From: Leptospiraceae bacterium
GTDB lineage: Bacteria > Spirochaetota > Leptospiria > Leptospirales > Leptonemataceae
Length of the DNA: 64,000 nt
Assembly (NCBI GenBank): GCA_020441005.1
Contig: JAGRNA010000048.1
Location: 16,163-80,162 of the forward strand
Reading direction: 5' to 3'
The notes below the pieces were generated by a model. The model had not been told where the DNA came from. It ran no database searches and worked only from the letters and a program-made list of their open reading frames with translations. Positions 1-9,559 of the stretch are shown in pieces. Within the stretch, counting starts at the first letter, position 1. Each line of letters begins with the position of its first letter. Position numbers and translations under genes: made by a program.

Positions 1-163
1 TAACGTTGATCAAAGATACAAATCCTGAATGTGGTTCATTCTTCCAGAAATATTGGTAGAACACCTGGAAAAGCACAGCTATCTGTATATTAGAAACGCT
101 GAGTCTATGTTCGAAAAGAGCGAGCTTGAACTGCTATAATCTCCCATGATGGCTGAAAACATT

Positions 164-802
164 CTATGGTAATTTAAATTTAAAACCATAGGCGACGAAA
201 TTGGAACCACAAGTTGGCGGGCAATATGTACCAAACACTCCTGAACGATGGTGTATCCTGATGAACCCGCGTACAGCTGAATCATCAGTCCACAAGGGAA
301 AATCCATTTCCAGCATTATATAATTGAGCACAAGTGAGCTTTTTTGCGATTTCTTTCTGCCTGCCAGATAATCTTTTTCCCATTCCTCCAGACGGGGCTT
401 CCTGGCCGCCACAGACAAGCCCTCTCCCAATGCAACGCTAAATGGCAATGAGAGTACAAAGCCTGGCCAGCGAGCTATCAGCAGGGCGTTCCACTCTGTA
501 TGTTTCATAATTCCAAAGTGTTGTACCACCTGTGCTTCTGTTTCAAAACTAAACTGCTGCAACCTGCCTTCCAACGGATAGTTGATGGCGGCGACTGCCA
601 ACCATGAATCCATATAATCTGTCTTCTGCTTGAAAACTATGTTCAGAAGAGTAGTATCTGTAAATTTGCCACCATATAAAACCAGATTTGCATCAGACTT
701 GTCCTCTGAGCAAATCGGCCAGAGAGGCCAGATGCTGATTATCAATAGGCCGCAAAGCCAACGCTTGTCTTTCAGCTTTTTCTCCACCAGGCCGAACCTC
801 AT
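164..802 (-). CDS. Putative outer-membrane beta-barrel protein
   Basis: A 212-residue protein of unknown function. The N-terminus has a basic stretch and a hydrophobic core ending WPLWPICSED, which reads as a signal peptide, possibly of lipoprotein type. The C-terminus (SNFVAYGFKFKLP) alternates aromatic and hydrophilic residues, as final strands of outer-membrane barrels do. Near the end is RIHHRSGVFG followed by a GSN motif; this recalls the H-x-S segment of PagL-type lipid A deacylases, but the resemblance is short and I would not assign the activity. The start ATG overlaps the stop of the upstream gene (ATGA), so the two are translationally coupled. It is the last gene of a three-gene minus-strand operon. 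Confidence 0.7.
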   Translation of the reverse strand: MRFGLVEKKLKDKRWLCGLLIISIWPLWPICSEDKSDANLVLYGGKFTDTTLLNIVFKQKTDYMDSWLAVAAINYPLEGRLQQFSFETEAQVVQHFGIMKHTEWNALLIARWPGFVLSLPFSVALGEGLSVAARKPRLEEWEKDYLAGRKKSQKSSLVLNYIMLEMDFPLWTDDSAVRGFIRIHHRSGVFGTYCPPTCGSNFVAYGFKFKLP

Positions 803-1476
803 TCAGGGAACCGGAGCGCCTGATTGTTTTTATCCTTAAGCAAAAATGACTGGAAACGGCTACCAATCTTGCTGTAAGCATCCTCGAGAAGCAGACGATA
901 TGCAATGCACTCATCATCCAGTAAAGAGTGAGAGGGGGAACGTTCCATACAGACTGAATGCAGTGATTCCGGACTTAAATCGTCATTCAGTAAGTGCCCC
1001 AGAATCGTCCCACCCAGGCCGGCATAAAGCGGCAAAACAGCCCATACACCGGTTTGGGCTGCAGCAAAATCAGTATAGTGAGATATATGTCCATCTGCAC
1101 TTTGCACATCAAATTCAAATTGAATGAAGGCTTGTTTGCTGATCTGCAAATAGCATGTCACGGCCATTAAAGACAAGAATACATCTCCAAGCATCACGTT
1201 GTCTGAATTATATACTTTCACCGTGGCCTTGATACTTTGCTGAATAGATGCAGCACTATTCTCTGCACAGATTACAGCAACCGGGCCGGGCACATCTACT
1301 GAATTTTGACACATAACCTCTTGTAGCCACAGGTCATTGCTGAATATCTGAATGACATGCAAGGCTTTACCTGCTTTAACCACAGGACTGCTGAGCGGCG
1401 GATGCAATATGCAGTCGCTCAGCAGACCCATAAGCAATAGAATCATTTTCCAGGACCGAATTTTTTTCATAACCAA
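799..1476 (-). CDS. Putative lipoprotein
   Basis: A 225-residue protein with basic residues, a hydrophobic stretch and LLSDC in the N-terminus, which fits a spirochaete lipobox, so it is probably a lipoprotein. No domain was recognised. The start is chosen as TTG because an AGGAG lies six bases before it; an in-frame ATG two codons further (1470) is the alternative. It follows the upstream barrel gene by 17 bp and overlaps the next gene by 4 bp, so the three are one operon, probably for envelope components that act together. Several cysteines remain in the mature part, which fits an exported protein. Confidence 0.65.
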   Translation of the reverse strand: MVMKKIRSWKMILLLMGLLSDCILHPPLSSPVVKAGKALHVIQIFSNDLWLQEVMCQNSVDVPGPVAVICAENSAASIQQSIKATVKVYNSDNVMLGDVFLSLMAVTCYLQISKQAFIQFEFDVQSADGHISHYTDFAAAQTGVWAVLPLYAGLGGTILGHLLNDDLSPESLHSVCMERSPSHSLLDDECIAYRLLLEDAYSKIGSRFQSFLLKDKNNQALRFPE

Positions 1477-1493
1477 ATCAGGCTCCTGAACAT

Positions 1494-2318
1494 CTACATA
1501 TCCGCAGCCAGCGACGATACATTCATAAAGAACCCGATTTGGGCATGATAGGTATTCAGATTGCGCTTGCTGAACAAATCCGATTTCAGGAACTGCTGAT
1601 AGTAATCTGCTTCCAGCTTTATACCGAACTTGCGCCCAATAAATACATTCGTCCCCAATCCGCCGCCGATAACTGCTCCCAGGCCATTATGAATCTTGTT
1701 GCTAAAGCGAGTTGCGTCCTTATATGGCCCTTGATGCCCTTCACCGGTAAAACCGACAACTCCTGCTCTAAGCACCAAATAAGGATCTATAAATTTCTTT
1801 GTAAAGGGATGATAACTGAACAGCATACTCGCTCCAGTCCCTTGATACAAATTTGATTTTGTTGGCAAGGGATCATAGAAAACAATATTGTTGGGCAAGT
1901 TATGAATATCCTGACGGCGGGCGTTCATATAAAACTGAAACAATGTCAGTCCGAGGCCAAAATGCTCCCAAACGCCATATTCAATATCCATTTGATAGAT
2001 ATTCTCAGCCAGATATTCCGGTTGAAACACGACCCCCGGTTGAAGCAGACTTGGTGGGCCAAATTCACCCAACTGGATCCTGGTTCTTACCGTATCATCG
2101 TAGTACTTTTCATCCTTGATGTAGCTCCCGCTGGGAGCGAGCGTTTGACCGCCCATCAAGCTAAAAAGAATAACCCCTTCATAGAAGCCTGGCGGATGAT
2201 CAACTTTGGGATAATACTGATCATTTTGTGATGGCTGATTGATCGTTTCTGTTGCCCGAATTCCTGTAGCCCAAAAAATCATGATCATACAGAAAATCCA
2301 AATAGTCACTGCTTTCAT
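1494..2318 (-). CDS. Outer-membrane beta-barrel protein
   Basis: A 274-residue protein with a signal peptide (hydrophobic residues 5-20). The mature part is rich in glycine, aromatic residues and amphipathic stretches such as FGLGLTLFQFYM and LGAVIGGGLGTNVFIG, which is how small outer-membrane barrels look. The phrase KFGIKLEADYYQQF, followed by a final strand, resembles OmpA-like or OmpW-like transmembrane domains, but I cannot name the family. GGAG lies 7 bases before the ATG. It is the first gene of the operon with the two downstream envelope genes. A pore or surface role is inference. Confidence 0.7.
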   Translation of the reverse strand: MKAVTIWIFCMIMIFWATGIRATETINQPSQNDQYYPKVDHPPGFYEGVILFSLMGGQTLAPSGSYIKDEKYYDDTVRTRIQLGEFGPPSLLQPGVVFQPEYLAENIYQMDIEYGVWEHFGLGLTLFQFYMNARRQDIHNLPNNIVFYDPLPTKSNLYQGTGASMLFSYHPFTKKFIDPYLVLRAGVVGFTGEGHQGPYKDATRFSNKIHNGLGAVIGGGLGTNVFIGRKFGIKLEADYYQQFLKSDLFSKRNLNTYHAQIGFFMNVSSLAADM

Positions 2319-2827
2319 TTTGCTGCTCCGGATTCAGGAATCAATGCGATGCAATTGATCCTGCTTTTCAACGAGCATAACATTCAGAACAGATCAGTGC
2401 AAAAAAAGGGGGACGAAATACAATTTTCAGGGGTGAAATGAAGCCAGCTTTGCTGTAGCCTGGTACTCATACAGGTATAACTTATCGGTACGAGTGAGTT
2501 CTTGTCAATTTGTTGCCCTGCTCTGCGCTCGATTGGTAACGAACCTTGTCGAGATGAGCGAACCAGAGGCTTTGACACTGCGACGAGCGAATACTGAGCC
2601 GGTAGAAATACAGTGGGGCCACAGATCGGCTACGATTCGGCACTTGGGCCGAGTTTACCGCAGATTAATTGCTGGTACCATCCCGCGATCTTTGCAGCAG
2701 CACGCGGGTGTAGTTCGGGATTGGAGGCACTCTGCAACTTCAAGTAGCAAAAACCTGTGAGGGCCCTGGCAAATAGAGCAATAAGTCCCAATTGGGGGCC
2801 AAAGCTGCAGGCAGAAAATCCTGATTT
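2319..2827. other. Intergenic region holding repeat copy 1
   Basis: About 500 bases without a convincing gene. Short open frames on both strands lack ribosome-binding sites and protein-like composition. The only clear structure is the 98-bp direct repeat at 2638-2735, listed separately. Confidence 0.6.
2638..2735. repeat. 98-bp direct repeat, copy 1
   Basis: From CGGCACTTGGGCCGAG to ACTCTGC this segment matches 4432-4529 with only a few substitutions and no indels, in the same orientation. The two copies bracket the beta-propeller lipoprotein gene. No open frame explains the conservation, so it is probably a dispersed element or the scar of a duplication. Confidence 0.85.
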
Positions 2828-4306
2828 TTAGAATTGCCCTTTGGCAGTGATTTTAACCGATAAAAAACCCAGGCTACTGCCACTGGGGTACGAATTCAAT
2901 GGCGAGCCAAAATTTCCCGTTCCGGCACCGGTTAAAAAATAACCCCCATCACACGATTCTGCCCCACCCGTTGCCAGCTCAACGGTGCTGCTGCCACCTG
3001 CATAAGTGTGCAAAATCAGACTACCGCTACTTTGATCAAAGCGGGCCAATAGCATATCAGCACTGCCTGCAAAGGCTCGTAAGGGATTACCAGTCTGCGC
3101 TTCGGCGGCAGCGGTTAAAAGCAGATCACCATTGTTTGCCACTGAGGCGCCAAAGAAATTTGGCTGAGAAGTTAATCCCGCATCGAAAAAGGTCAACCAG
3201 ACGATACTGCCATCGACCGCTACGCGCGCCATAAAATAGGCCCAGACCCCCGGGCCCGGATGAGCGGCAAGCGGCGAGCCCCAGCTTTGATCGCTGGCTC
3301 CGACCAGATAAACATCACCATTGGAGGCTGGCAATACCCGCGCCAGATCATCGCTACCACTACCGCCATAGTATCCATGGGCCAGATACTGGCCACTGCT
3401 GTCAAACCAGGCCAAAAAGCTGTCGTTGCCGGCCGAGTAAGCTCTGCGGGTATTGGTGAAGGAAGCATCGACAGCGGCACTTAAATGGCCACCCAATGCA
3501 AATGCATTGCCATCTGTAAATACAACTCCAATGGCAGTTTCCGCTCCTGTACCACCGAACATGCCCAGCTGTTTTTGAGTCCCGTCAGATCCCAAAATGA
3601 CATATGCTGCGTCTGATGAACCGTAGGCCGAACCGGTTACCGATCCACTAAAAGTTGGCAATGCATTCAAGGTCGCGGCTGTCAGGACTCGGCCGTCAGC
3701 AAATTCACGAATATCTCCACCCGTATCACTCACACCCACGCTGCCTAAAAAAGTATTCCAGATTAAATTGCCATTCGAGTCGAGTCTGACATAAGCCGCA
3801 TCGGCTACTCCGGCCGCCCCGGTAAAAGCGGTCACCGGTGTTCCAAAAGTATCCTGCATGCGAGAGCTGATTAACAGATCACCATTCAGTGTGGTATTAA
3901 CGTAAATGGGCCGATCGCCAGGGTCACTGTCAGTACCACCCAGAAATGTAACCCAGGCCGGATTTCCAAAACGACTGTATTTGATCAAAGACCAGTCTTC
4001 GGTATCTGCCGGACCGGCATGGGGACGAGTTGGGGCCAGACCGCCAACGGAAAAGGCCTCCGGCGCTCTGCCAACCACGACCATGCCCTGATCGAAGGTA
4101 GGTGTCATTGCCGTCAGAAATTGCGGTGAGCTGGTAACGGTCCCTTCAAAGCGGTGCCAGGCAGCGGGACTAACGCAACTCTGGTAGGAGATGGCTGATA
4201 CCAGCGGATTGCAGGTCGGATCTGTTGGCCGGCATTCGCTTTGAGCGTGACAGGCACAGCTTAACGCCAGACCAAGTAATACGATTATCAGCTTATTTGA
4301 ATCCAT
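2828..4306 (-). CDS. SBBP-type beta-propeller lipoprotein
   Basis: A 492-residue protein. The start is taken at the ATG giving MDSNKLIIVLLGLALSCAC, where LSCAC is a lipobox, so it should be a lipoprotein. The body consists of repeats of about 50-60 residues carrying motifs such as GNLIWNTFLGS, GSDDLARV and GDVYLVG, typical of SBBP or related seven-bladed propeller repeats common in Leptospira lipoproteins. It lacks enzymatic motifs, and a surface binding role is inferred. There is no clear Shine-Dalgarno sequence in front of the ATG. The gene sits between two copies of a 98-bp direct repeat, which hints that it was acquired or duplicated as a unit. Confidence 0.8.
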   Translation of the reverse strand: MDSNKLIIVLLGLALSCACHAQSECRPTDPTCNPLVSAISYQSCVSPAAWHRFEGTVTSSPQFLTAMTPTFDQGMVVVGRAPEAFSVGGLAPTRPHAGPADTEDWSLIKYSRFGNPAWVTFLGGTDSDPGDRPIYVNTTLNGDLLISSRMQDTFGTPVTAFTGAAGVADAAYVRLDSNGNLIWNTFLGSVGVSDTGGDIREFADGRVLTAATLNALPTFSGSVTGSAYGSSDAAYVILGSDGTQKQLGMFGGTGAETAIGVVFTDGNAFALGGHLSAAVDASFTNTRRAYSAGNDSFLAWFDSSGQYLAHGYYGGSGSDDLARVLPASNGDVYLVGASDQSWGSPLAAHPGPGVWAYFMARVAVDGSIVWLTFFDAGLTSQPNFFGASVANNGDLLLTAAAEAQTGNPLRAFAGSADMLLARFDQSSGSLILHTYAGGSSTVELATGGAESCDGGYFLTGAGTGNFGSPLNSYPSGSSLGFLSVKITAKGQF

Positions 4307-4777
4307 AAAGCAACACCGGATGCCGAATTGAACTGCACTCAATTCTTGACCCACGATATGCGGTTAACCTACAGCAAGCTAGCCATATGTCAAGCATCGT
4401 CGCTATGCAAGACCAAATCGATCTGACACTGCGGCACTTGGGCCGAGTGTACCGCAGATGGACTGCTGGTACCATTCCGCGATCTTTGCAGCAGCACGCG
4501 GGTGTAGTTCGGGATTGGAGGCACACTGCCAGGCATGGAACGGCTCATGGTGTGGTGTTAAAAAAATCAGTGTATTGCATGGCAGGTAACCGGGAATGCC
4601 CGGGACCGCAATGATCTTTGCGCTGCTGTCGCAACGCAAAAAACGCGTGGATCACATGAAAACAAAGCCACTGACAAAAAGCAGGTACGCTACCATTCGG
4701 AGGAGTTCCGGAGCATTAGTGCCGGACACCCACATCTTTTTGAATTGACTGCGGATTAACTGGCTTCAGAATACAAT
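4307..4777. other. Intergenic region holding repeat copy 2
   Basis: About 470 bases between two divergent genes. It holds the 98-bp repeat at 4432-4529 on the promoter side of the propeller gene. No other gene or structured element is apparent. Confidence 0.55.
4432..4529. repeat. 98-bp direct repeat, copy 2
   Basis: Partner of 2638-2735, same orientation. Relative to the propeller gene on the minus strand, this copy is upstream and the other downstream. Whether it contributes a promoter cannot be decided from sequence. Confidence 0.85.
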
Positions 4778-7489
4778 ATGCAATTTTTTAAAAACTTACT
4801 ACCTGGTATTTTTGTTTTTTTTCTCATTCAGGACCTGTATGCCCAGACTCTGTACCATATACAAGAGAACTGCACAAAGGCAGTCCTCGGTGGTTATGCT
4901 GACTCCAAAGGCAAAGTCAGAATCAAACCCGGCTGGCGTGAAAGCTATAATTTTACAGCAGACGGTTTTGCACTCGTGGAAGGAGCATACAGTCCCGAGT
5001 CACTGATAGATTGCGAAGCCTTTATGTTTCATGGTCATAATTTCAGCAGCACAACAGACAAATACCAGTACCGATTTATCCGGCCGAACGGAAAATATCT
5101 GAGCCAGAAAGCATGGGGCAAGGCCTATCCCTTCCATGAAGGGATGGCGGCAGTAGGACGCGATGCAGAGATGGCGATGGGTTTTATCAATACCGCAGGC
5201 AGGCTCGTGATCCCGGAACAGTGGCAGGAGCCCGGTGAGTTTTCCAATGGTTTTATCAGGGTGGAACTGATAGATGACGCTCCATTAGTAAAAAAATGGT
5301 ATATAAAGGACCCGGCGGGAAAAAATCTTTTTAGCATGGATCTGACCCGGATTCCGCGTTTCAACGGGACCCATTTTTATTACTCAGTCGGAGATTCCAG
5401 TTTTTTCTACGATGAGAGCGGTAGACAGACAGCAGTGCTGCCTTTCCGTGTTGGCGATTACCATGAAGGGATTGCCGCTGCCTACAGTCAGAAGCAGAAG
5501 AAAGGCAGTTATGTAAATACAGCTGGAAAGCTGATTACAGCCATGCAATATAAAGCTGTAGAGAAATTTCAAAATGGCCTTGGGCTGGTCAAAGATTTCA
5601 ACGGCAGATTTCATTTCCTGGATAAAGACGGGCAGACAGTCATATCTAACCTGGATTATCATAATGTACTGCCTTTTGCAGACGGCATGGCGATGGTCAG
5701 CAGGCAGAACGGAAACGCTTTCGGATACGGTTTTATAGATAAAAGTGGCCGTTTAGTAATAGCGGCGAAATATTTTCAGCCAAACAATTTTTCAGAAGGC
5801 CTTGCAAATGTCTGCACAGGGCCGGATTATAAAAATCTGAAATGCGGTTATATAAATAAAAGCGGCCAATTCTTAATTCAGCCGCGTTTTCAAACTGCCC
5901 ATCCCTTTCACAGCGGCAGGGCAAAGGTAAAACTTCCAGGCGATAGATTCTATTCTTTTATCGATCAGCGCGGAAATGTTGTTTTTACATCAGAGCAGTA
6001 CAGGGATGTCAGCCAGTTTCGGGACGGCGCCCTGCGTGTGCAGAATCATAAATTTCGTTACAGCTATGTAGATGCGGATGGTAAACTCCTCATTGACCGC
6101 TTTTTCGACCGCGCATCCGAGTTCTTCCAAAACGGTTTTGGAATTGTTTATGACAAATCCGATGGAAGCGGCTATCTCGACAACGCTGGAAAATTTCTTT
6201 TTCCCATGCAGAAAACGACCCTCGAGCCTTTTGATGAATCAGGTATAGCCAGAGTGCAAAATCTGACATCAGCTAATACTACCTATGCAGTCGCCTATAT
6301 TGACAAAAAGGCTGGTATTCTGATTAGCAGCGACAATGTCCAAAATATCACGCATCTAGGACTAGGACATTTCGCCGAGAATACAATGGGAACTCCCGAG
6401 CTTCGGTTTGTGTATCTAAACAAGGCCGGCAAGCGTGCTTTTCCAGAAATATTCGAATATGCCTCGGTTTTCAGGAATGGTTATGCGATTGTACGCCAAA
6501 ACAAAGAGACCTATTTGATGAATACCAGCGGGAAATTGCTTCGAAAGCTTCCCTGGAAACATATTGAATTGACTGCGGAAAAACTGATGATCATCGGAGA
6601 GGATCAGAAAAGGGGTCTCGCAGATTATAATGGAAAAGTAATAGTCAAACCGTACTATTCCTATATTGAGAATGCGGCCGAAGGTACTTATGGGGTCTGT
6701 ATAGGCAGGCCCCCGAATCTGGAATGCGGCTATATCGATGAAAAAGGCCAAAAGCTGTTTTCACGTACATTTAATGCGATGCCGAATCCTTTTGCTGACG
6801 GAATGGCACATTACAAAAACGAAACCAATCAATGCGGTTACTATAACAAACAGGGAAAAAATATCATACCCGCTGATTACACTATTTGTACACCCTTTCG
6901 CCATGGACTGGCCTGGGTAAAAAAAAATATTGAGCCCTATGGAAGTATCGGCTATCTGATTGACAAGTCCGGCAGTATTGTCTGGAAGCAGACCAGCTGG
7001 CTGGAAGGCTGGTGGGAGGCACCGTATACCGATGATCATTTTAATAGAAAAGTAGACCGGGATAATTTGGACCTGAAGCTGCTGCACAGCGCTATTTTCG
7101 CAGAGACAAATCGCTCGCGACGAAAACATGGAATTCCAGCTTTTCTACCTTCCGCTGCTCTTGACCAGGCAGCCTCCGGACACTCCCGGGATATGCTCAG
7201 ACTCGGTTTTTATTCTCATGATAGCAAAGTCCCCGGTAAAAAAACTGTAAAAGACAGGTTTCGTAAAGCAGGCATTACGAATGCTTTATGGGCCGAGAAT
7301 ATTTCCAGAAATAGCGAGGGGCTTACATACGGCGAGCTGGCAAGAAAAACCGTCTGGGGATGGATTACTTCACCCGGACACAGAAAAAATATTCTGCGCC
7401 GTGAGTTAAAATACATCGGCATTGGTTCTGCAGGCAGCGGCAGGACAATCTATCATACCCAGAATTTTTCTGATGTCAAGGGTCCTTGA
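4778..7489 (+). CDS. WG-repeat protein with C-terminal CAP (SCP/YkwD) domain
   Basis: A 903-residue secreted protein. Residues 1-22 form a signal peptide (FFKNLLPGIFVFFLIQDLYA). From about 35 to 760 there are many WG-type repeats with recurring phrases such as GYINKSGQFLIQPRF, GYIDEKGQKLF and FADGMA, i.e. the KYGYIDKxGxxVIxPxY pattern. From about 770 to the end is a CAP domain: NRSRRKHGIPAF, GHSRDMLRLGFYSHDS, AENIS and SPGHRKNIL cover the conserved His and Glu positions. WG arrays are thought to be binding scaffolds; bacterial CAP domains are often extracellular, with unclear chemistry. The combination is read as a secreted or surface protein. It stands alone on the plus strand with no clear ribosome-binding site. 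Confidence 0.85.
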   Translation: MQFFKNLLPGIFVFFLIQDLYAQTLYHIQENCTKAVLGGYADSKGKVRIKPGWRESYNFTADGFALVEGAYSPESLIDCEAFMFHGHNFSSTTDKYQYRFIRPNGKYLSQKAWGKAYPFHEGMAAVGRDAEMAMGFINTAGRLVIPEQWQEPGEFSNGFIRVELIDDAPLVKKWYIKDPAGKNLFSMDLTRIPRFNGTHFYYSVGDSSFFYDESGRQTAVLPFRVGDYHEGIAAAYSQKQKKGSYVNTAGKLITAMQYKAVEKFQNGLGLVKDFNGRFHFLDKDGQTVISNLDYHNVLPFADGMAMVSRQNGNAFGYGFIDKSGRLVIAAKYFQPNNFSEGLANVCTGPDYKNLKCGYINKSGQFLIQPRFQTAHPFHSGRAKVKLPGDRFYSFIDQRGNVVFTSEQYRDVSQFRDGALRVQNHKFRYSYVDADGKLLIDRFFDRASEFFQNGFGIVYDKSDGSGYLDNAGKFLFPMQKTTLEPFDESGIARVQNLTSANTTYAVAYIDKKAGILISSDNVQNITHLGLGHFAENTMGTPELRFVYLNKAGKRAFPEIFEYASVFRNGYAIVRQNKETYLMNTSGKLLRKLPWKHIELTAEKLMIIGEDQKRGLADYNGKVIVKPYYSYIENAAEGTYGVCIGRPPNLECGYIDEKGQKLFSRTFNAMPNPFADGMAHYKNETNQCGYYNKQGKNIIPADYTICTPFRHGLAWVKKNIEPYGSIGYLIDKSGSIVWKQTSWLEGWWEAPYTDDHFNRKVDRDNLDLKLLHSAIFAETNRSRRKHGIPAFLPSAALDQAASGHSRDMLRLGFYSHDSKVPGKKTVKDRFRKAGITNALWAENISRNSEGLTYGELARKTVWGWITSPGHRKNILRRELKYIGIGSAGSGRTIYHTQNFSDVKGP

Positions 7490-7538
7490 TTGTTACCACC
7501 ATAATAAAAGATCAGATTCGCCTGATAGCAGCACAAAC

Positions 7539-7826
7539 ATGGGCATTCAAGTCAGATTACTTAACGACATCTGCAAGCTCAGCCTGAACAGCAGCAGTCC
7601 CGAATTTGAGATCAGGACAGCCTGGGAATGCAACAAAAAGCGAACTTCTAACAGCGGTATCCACATGGATATTGCCGAGAATCTGGAAGCCCGGATTCCG
7701 CTGGAATTTTTCCAGGAGCCGGGCAACAAAAAAAATCTGAAACTGCGCATTATTCTCGGGGCTGTGCAGAACGGTGAGTCCAACTGGAATGTTGAATCCA
7801 GTGACTGGATAGAGTTAGGCCATTGA
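7539..7826 (+). CDS. Small hypothetical protein
   Basis: A 95-residue frame from an ATG at 7539. The composition is protein-like (IRTAWECNKKRTSNSG, LKLRIILGAVQNGESNW) but no family was recognised. The same frame is open further upstream into the end of the WG/CAP gene, where the composition is not protein-like, hence the internal start. There is no convincing Shine-Dalgarno sequence and no signal peptide. It could be the remnant of a larger gene. Confidence 0.4.
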   Translation: MGIQVRLLNDICKLSLNSSSPEFEIRTAWECNKKRTSNSGIHMDIAENLEARIPLEFFQEPGNKKNLKLRIILGAVQNGESNWNVESSDWIELGH

Positions 7827-7893
7827 AGCAGACTGGCTACCTGGCCTGCATTCCTATGGACCTTCAAAAACCTTCGGCAAAATCAGCACGCAA

Positions 7894-9327
7894 TCAGGGG
7901 TAGAAAAAAGCCTGTCCTCTGACCGGCATCGCATTTTTCTGCGATAGGCCCTCTTTATCGCGGAATTGGCGAAACTTGTACGGGATGGTGACTCCATAGC
8001 GATTCCAGATATGCATGTGCAGGTGGGCATTCTCAGACCAGCCCAGCTTTCCCAGGTACTCCCCCTGTCGGATTTTCTGACCAACTTTAACAGCAATTGA
8101 GCCCGGCTTAAAATGAACCATCTCAAGGCTCAGCCTGGTATCAAGCTCCAGGCGAATATAGGAATCAATCGGATGGGTATTGAGAATCGCTGTGACTGTT
8201 CCTGCAGCCGGAGAATAAACCGGCTTATCATATGAAATATTTTGCAGACGATCGGGGTGCAGTATTGTGTAATCGATCGCATGGTGCCAGAGGCCTGAAT
8301 GGGATTTGGGTGATATTCCCTGATCGTCAAACCGGGTGAAAGAATAAATGCGGCCTCTGAGTGGAACATCCAGAAGGATCAGGGGCTCCTTGATGTTATA
8401 CAGGCGACGGTAATCCTGATAAGCCTGCTCCCTGACTTTGGTTCCTTGCAGTTCTTTGCCGAGCAGGGTATAAGCCACCCCCAGAGTATGGCGCAAACGG
8501 TAATTATCAGGCCAGCGTCCCAAAATCCTCCCCAGGCTTTCACTTAGCTGTAACAAAGCTTTCGTATCAGGATGCAGTTGATCCGGCAGGGTCCAATAGG
8601 GGGACTGGATAATCATGTCCAGGGTATTGATCACATCCAGATGCTCCTTATCTTCTTGCTGATATAAGCGTGGATGCCCGGCATAGTCCCGGTATATCTG
8701 ATCGATCAGCTCTTCGGCCGCCTGGTAATCGCGCTCTTTGACATGATGCTGCAAGGCCGATTCGAAGGCAGCAATCAAATTGTTTTGAATATAGGATTTC
8801 GCAGGATCTTTTTGCCGCGCTTCCAACAGTAGTGTAACCGAGCGATACACCTCACTGGCCTTATCGCTCGACCGGAGCACTATAGCCAATGCCGCAATAA
8901 TATCAACACCCTCGGGATATAGCTCATAGGCCCTTTCAAAATGGCGGCGGGCTTCAGTCTGTTTGTTTTCTTGCATGGACAACCAGCCAAGCCCATGATG
9001 AGCGTATGCCAGCTCCGCCAGCATACCTGCGTTTTTTGGAAACAGGCGATGTCCCTCTATGGCTATGTCCAGTCGCTTGGCATACTGCCCGCCCGCATAA
9101 TAGCAATAGCTCAGATTAATATAGGCATGCACAATCTTTTCCTGCTCCGCTATTGATTACAGCAGATGCGGAATGGCCTGCGCGCAGTCCTTCTTTTTTA
9201 AGTATTCGTAGGCCTTTAACCAATTGGCATTGCCGGTAGTTTGGGCCGGGATTGAGAAGACAACCCAGAGTATTCCTGTCAGAAAAATGGCGACGACAGG
9301 AAGCGGGTTACTGCTTTCTAAATTCAT
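7894..9327 (-). pseudogene. TPR-M23 peptidase gene interrupted by in-frame stop
   Basis: Read from the ATG at 9327 the frame gives a signal peptide (NPLPVVAIFLTGILWVVFSI) and the start of a TPR (WLKAYEYLKKKDCAQAIPHLL). It then meets TAA at 9157-9159 and continues in the same frame as SIAEQEKIVHAYINLSYCYY, the second half of that TPR helix pair. The remaining 412-codon part carries further TPR helices, then an M23 (LytM) peptidase domain with HHAIDYT and HLHMHI for the zinc site. A single change such as CAA to TAA would split one periplasmic or lipid-anchored peptidoglycan-peptidase gene. The downstream part could start at GTG 9132 but would lack a signal peptide. Sequencing error or stop readthrough are alternatives. 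Confidence 0.8.
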
Positions 9328-9559
9328 TTTCATAGACCTGTATAAAAAAAAGCGATGGGCCGTTTTTCGGTCAATTGATTGCCGAAACGGAAGCCTGGAT
9401 ACAAGTGGCCACAGGGACAGACAGCGCACTACTGTATTTGATATGCACATGACGGGCTGCCTGCAAAACAGGAATAGTCGCCGGTGCAATGTTGATCAGA
9501 TCTATTATCATGTCCACTTTTGATTATCACTTTCAAGCATTAGCTTTAAAAAGGAAACT

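Noticed and set aside
164..802. PagL-type lipid A deacylase assignment
   Set aside because: Only a short H-x-S-like segment is similar; the rest of the family pattern cannot be confirmed by eye.
2384..2760. Short open frames on both strands in the 2.3-2.8 kb gap
   Set aside because: They run across the 98-bp repeat, lack ribosome-binding sites and have random composition.
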